From Paenibacillus dendritiformis (GTDB taxonomy: Bacteria; Bacillota; Bacilli; Paenibacillales; Paenibacillaceae): a stretch of DNA of 64,000 nucleotides. Position 1 is the first letter of the stretch. Every line of letters starts with the position of its first letter. Below, piece by piece: positions 61,610 to 64,000 of this stretch. The stretch is taken from positions 101,830 to 165,829 of the forward strand of contig NZ_LDIG01000159.1 of NCBI RefSeq assembly GCF_015845845.1, given 5' to 3'. The position numbers were made by a program, and so were the translations under genes. Below the pieces are notes generated by a model, which saw only the letters and a program-made list of their open reading frames with translations, was not told the origin of the DNA and ran no database searches.

Positions 61610-62433
61610 GAGAAACGCGCATGAAATCGGTTGTCGTCTACAGTCTGCTGTTGTTGTTCTCGCTGCTGTTCCTTGCGCCCTTCTATTGGATGATCACGAC
61701 GGCGGTCAAGACACCCGAAGAGCTGTATCTGTTTCCGCCGAAATGGATTCCGTCCGTGTTCCAATGGGATAATTTCGCTAAGGCGTGGCAATCGCAGCCG
61801 TTCGGCACCTATCTGAACAATTCGCTTATCGTGACGGGGCTGTCGCTTATCGGGCAGCTGCTCTCTTCGTCGCTGGTCGCCTACGGCTTCGCGCGCTTTC
61901 GCTTCCGCGGCAAAGACGCGCTGTTCCTGATTCTGCTCGCATCGATGATGATTCCGTGGGAGGTCACGATGATTCCGCTCTATATGGAGTTCAATGCGCT
62001 CGGCTGGATCAACACGCTGAAGCCGCTCATCGTTCCGGCCTGGTTCGGGTCGCCGTTCTTTATTTTTCTGCTGCGGCAGTTCATTATGGGCATCCCGACC
62101 GAGCTGGAGGAGGCGGCCCGCATCGACGGCGCCAACCCGGTGCAGATTTTCCTGCGGCTGATTGTTCCGCTGCTGCGGCCGGCGCTCATTCTCGTCGGCG
62201 TGTTCCACATCTTGAGCAGCTGGAACGACTATCTTGGCCCGCTTATCTTCCTGAACGATCAGACCAAGTATACGCTGACGCTCGGGTTGTCGCAATTCCG
62301 GGGCATGTTCGGCGTCGATATGGTCTCCATCATGGCCGTAACCTTCCTCATCTGCCTGCCGCCGCTCGCCGCCTTTTTCCTGGCGCAGCACTACATTGTT
62401 GAAGGCATTGCGACGACCGGCATCAAAGGATGA
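61606..62433 (+). CDS. ABC sugar transporter permease (MalG/UgpE type)
   Basis: The second permease, 275 residues and six helices, with EAA loop EEAARIDGANPVQIFLRLIVP. The ATG overlaps the previous stop (ATGA) and has GAGGAAAG upstream. No ATP-binding protein gene follows; as in many Firmicute CUT1 importers, a shared ATPase (MsmX/UgpC type) elsewhere in the genome must energise it (inference from family knowledge). Confidence 0.93.
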   Translation: MRETRMKSVVVYSLLLLFSLLFLAPFYWMITTAVKTPEELYLFPPKWIPSVFQWDNFAKAWQSQPFGTYLNNSLIVTGLSLIGQLLSSSLVAYGFARFRFRGKDALFLILLASMMIPWEVTMIPLYMEFNALGWINTLKPLIVPAWFGSPFFIFLLRQFIMGIPTELEEAARIDGANPVQIFLRLIVPLLRPALILVGVFHILSSWNDYLGPLIFLNDQTKYTLTLGLSQFRGMFGVDMVSIMAVTFLICLPPLAAFFLAQHYIVEGIATTGIKG

Positions 62434-62471
62434 TTCATGGAAGGATATGAACATAAAGGGGGACATCCGGT

Positions 62472-63452
62472 GTGAATCGGGCGCGGCTATCCGAGTTATG
62501 CTTATTGATTACGGCTCTCATCTGGGGATCGACCTTCCTTATCGTGCAGAGAGCGCTTGATGACGTATCTTCCCTGGCGTTCAACGCGGCGCGCTTCGCC
62601 GGAGCGGCTCTGCTGTTCCTGCTGATGATGCTGGCGAGCGGCCGCCTGCGCAAGGCGCGGTGGAACCGCGGGCTGATCCTTCACGGGGGCGTGCTCGGCC
62701 TGTGGCTGTTCGGCGCCTTCTCGCTGCAGACGGCCGGCCTCCAATATACGACCTCGACGAATACCGGCTTCATTACCGGCATGTCGGTCGTGTTCGTGCC
62801 GTTCGCTTCGCTGTTGATCGCGAAGCAGCGCCTGTCGGCCGCCACCTGGATGGCGGCGGGGGCGGCCTTCGCCGGACTGTATCTGCTCGCGGTGGACGGC
62901 GGCAGCCTGTCCTTGAATCGCGGGGATATCCTCGTCTTCTTCGGGGCGGTCTGCTTCGCTCTTCATATCGCGGTGACGGCCTTGTATGCGCCCCGGCATG
63001 AGACGATGCCGCTCGTCACCGTTCAGTTCGCCGCGGTGGGCGTGCTCGCCGCGCTGCTCTCGGGCCTGATCGAGACGGCGGCTCCGCTCGGCGAAAGGCT
63101 GGCCGGCTTCGCGAAGCCGGAGGTGCTGTTCGCCCTGCTCGTGTCCGTCCTGCTCTCGACGGGCTTCGCGTACTGGGCGCAGACCTGGTGCCAGCAGCAT
63201 ACTTCCGCGGCGCGGGTGGCGATTATCTTCGCCACCGAGCCGGTGTTCGCCGCCTTGACCGGCGTCATCTTCGCCGGCGAGCGGCTCGGCTGGTCCGCCG
63301 TCCTGGGCTGCGCGCTCATTCTCGGCGGCATGCTCTACGCCGAGCTGGCGGATCGCCGCCCGGCGGACGCGCCGCCGCAGCCGAAGCCGGACGCGCCGCC
63401 GCTCGGCGGGGACCCGAGCCCGCGCCAGGGCAGCGGCCGGCGCAGTTCTTGA
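62472..63452 (+). CDS. DMT-superfamily transporter, EamA type
   Basis: A membrane protein of 326 residues with ten helices in two EamA repeats (ALIWGSTFLIVQRALDD at the start; the second repeat ends FAALTGVIFAGERLGWSA). Relatives export metabolites such as amino acids or nucleosides; the substrate here is unknown. The C-terminus is a Pro/Ala/Arg-rich tail. The GTG start has AAAGGGGGAC upstream. Only 38 bases separate it from the sugar permease, so it may be read from the same transcript. Confidence 0.88.
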   Translation: MNRARLSELCLLITALIWGSTFLIVQRALDDVSSLAFNAARFAGAALLFLLMMLASGRLRKARWNRGLILHGGVLGLWLFGAFSLQTAGLQYTTSTNTGFITGMSVVFVPFASLLIAKQRLSAATWMAAGAAFAGLYLLAVDGGSLSLNRGDILVFFGAVCFALHIAVTALYAPRHETMPLVTVQFAAVGVLAALLSGLIETAAPLGERLAGFAKPEVLFALLVSVLLSTGFAYWAQTWCQQHTSAARVAIIFATEPVFAALTGVIFAGERLGWSAVLGCALILGGMLYAELADRRPADAPPQPKPDAPPLGGDPSPRQGSGRRSS

Positions 63453-63505
63453 CGGCGCGACGGGCGTGCCGCCTCTGCCTCCGCCGAACAGGCCGGATAG
63501 TCGGG

Positions 63506-63540
63506 CAGGCCGGACAGGCAGGCCCTGCCTGTCCGGCCTG
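63506..63540. terminator. Perfect 16-bp inverted repeat after the DMT gene
   Basis: CAGGCCGGACAGGCAG (63506-63521) and its exact complement (63525-63540) with a 3-base loop. There is no T run on either side, so it may be a structural repeat or factor-independent pause rather than a classical terminator. Confidence 0.5.
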
Positions 63541-63551
63541 AACGCAAGAGA

Positions 63552-63591
63552 GGCTGTCCCATCAGCAGTATCTAACTGCAGTGAGACAGCC
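63552..63591 (+). terminator. Two-tier hairpin, possible terminator
   Basis: GGCTGTC/GACAGCC (63552-63558, 63585-63591) encloses GCAGT/ACTGC. CCCCTCATTCT follows; the T content is low. The stretch 63592-63779 has one dispersed GCAAAAGTGCAGGAA repeat copy (63625-63641) and no gene. Confidence 0.45.
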
Positions 63592-63779
63592 CCCTCATTC
63601 TCCAAGCTCGGCTTGCCGAAATAATGCAAAAGTGCAGGAATTTCAGGCTGTACCATAGATAGAGCGCAGGAATCAAGCAAAATAACAGTAGCGTTGCATC
63701 AATCTTTTTACGAAAATTTCTATCCCATAAGTCTCTATATTTGTAACTTATTGAACTATATTCGTGGACAAAAATAAAG

Positions 63780-63840
63780 AAATCTCCTATTGTTGAGTTA
63801 CCCTCAGCGTTATCCATAAAACGCTCAACAAAGGAGATTT
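63780..63840 (+). promoter_or_regulatory. Hairpin hiding the ribosome site of the transposase
   Basis: The arm 63780-63797 (AAATCTCCTaTTGTTGAG) pairs with 63824-63840, which contains the AAGGAG ribosome site. The loop holds a further AGCGTT/AACGCT pair. Such hairpins in IS elements stop transposase synthesis from transcripts entering from outside, as described for IS10 and IS231 relatives. Confidence 0.65.
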
Positions 63841-63842
63841 CT

Positions 63843-64000
63843 ATGGATAACGTACATAATCAAAACGTCATTTGTCAATGCCTAAAATGGTTACATGTGA
63901 ATTCCACTCGAGATAAGTCATTGGACTACCGAGCCCAAAAGTTGTTTGTCGGCGCTTCGACACTCTTGTTTGTAGAGGCACAGCTCCAGCAACGAGACTC
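63843..64000 (+). mobile_element. IS4-like transposase, N-terminal fragment
   Basis: 52 codons are visible before the window ends, beginning MDNVHNQNVICQCLKWL and running to the edge without a stop. The pattern CQCLKWL ... LDYRAQKLFVGASTLLFVEAQL resembles the N-terminal domain of IS4-family transposases. AAGGAG lies 6 bases upstream but is hidden in a hairpin. The base composition is poorer in GC than the neighbours, as expected of an insertion sequence. The left end of the element cannot be placed; it lies somewhere in 63650-63780. Confidence 0.65.

Noticed and set aside
1..64000. tRNA or rRNA genes, prophage or defence islands
   Set aside because: No cloverleaf, rRNA motif, integrase, phage structural gene or defence cluster was recognised; genes are mostly housekeeping with conserved order.

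Overview
The window looks like a chromosomal segment of a Paenibacillus-type, endospore-forming Firmicute. The evidence is the GC-rich coding with strong AGGAGG ribosome sites, SpoVM and SpoVIF, and a long block whose gene order matches the Bacillus subtilis yloA-recG region (rqcH, yloB, yloC, remA, gmk, rpoZ, coaBC, priA, def, fmt, rsmB, rlmN, prpC, prkC, rsgA, rpe, spoVM, rpmB, yloU, fakA, recG). Species cannot be fixed from the sequence alone.

Layout. 1-13 kb: tail of acetyl-CoA synthetase; a class A penicillin-binding protein with two FnIII domains (minus); an apparently orphan tyrosine T-box leader; rpsD (minus); a GAF-GGDEF diguanylate cyclase; a lipoprotein; an M29 aminopeptidase; an HPr-like protein lacking the usual active-site motif; ylaN; a Ca2+/H+ antiporter; an Asp23 protein; ftsW and a yugN-like gene. 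13.7-23 kb: an M20 amidohydrolase, a CBS-domain protein, an XPB-like helicase with its Helicase_C_3-type partner, ylbF-ylbG, an unrecognised 145-residue protein, a LysR regulator and a PHP phosphoesterase. 23.6-53.6 kb: the conserved housekeeping block, covering ribosome rescue, calcium export, methionine/folate metabolism, nucleotide and CoA synthesis, replication restart, translation initiation and rRNA modification, the PrpC/PrkC phosphatase-kinase pair, ribosome assembly, fatty-acid kinase and RecG. 53.7-63.5 kb: spoVIF, then a carbohydrate module made of an intracellular GH63-like glycosidase, a YesM/YesN two-component system and a sugar ABC importer without its own ATPase, followed by a DMT exporter. 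The window ends inside an IS4-like transposase gene.

How the genes work together. The essential block is read mostly on the plus strand in short operons, many with ATGA/GTGA overlaps (def-fmt-rsmB; rpe-orf; lysR-php; permease pair). The sugar module reads as a sense (histidine kinase, AraC-type regulator), import (binding lipoprotein and two permeases) and hydrolyse (GH63-like enzyme) unit, with a cre-like site upstream.

The least ordinary parts are between the genes. They are: the tyrosine T-box with no tyrS behind it, pointing antisense into rpsD; a 264-nt hairpin-rich repeat inserted between gmk and rpoZ; two adjacent minisatellites (49-nt and 45-nt units) between rsmB and rlmN; a 37-nt tandem repeat and dispersed GCAAAAGTGCAGG palindromes; an eight-codon leader ORF that carries the ribosome site for rsgA; and a hairpin that hides the transposase ribosome site at the window end.
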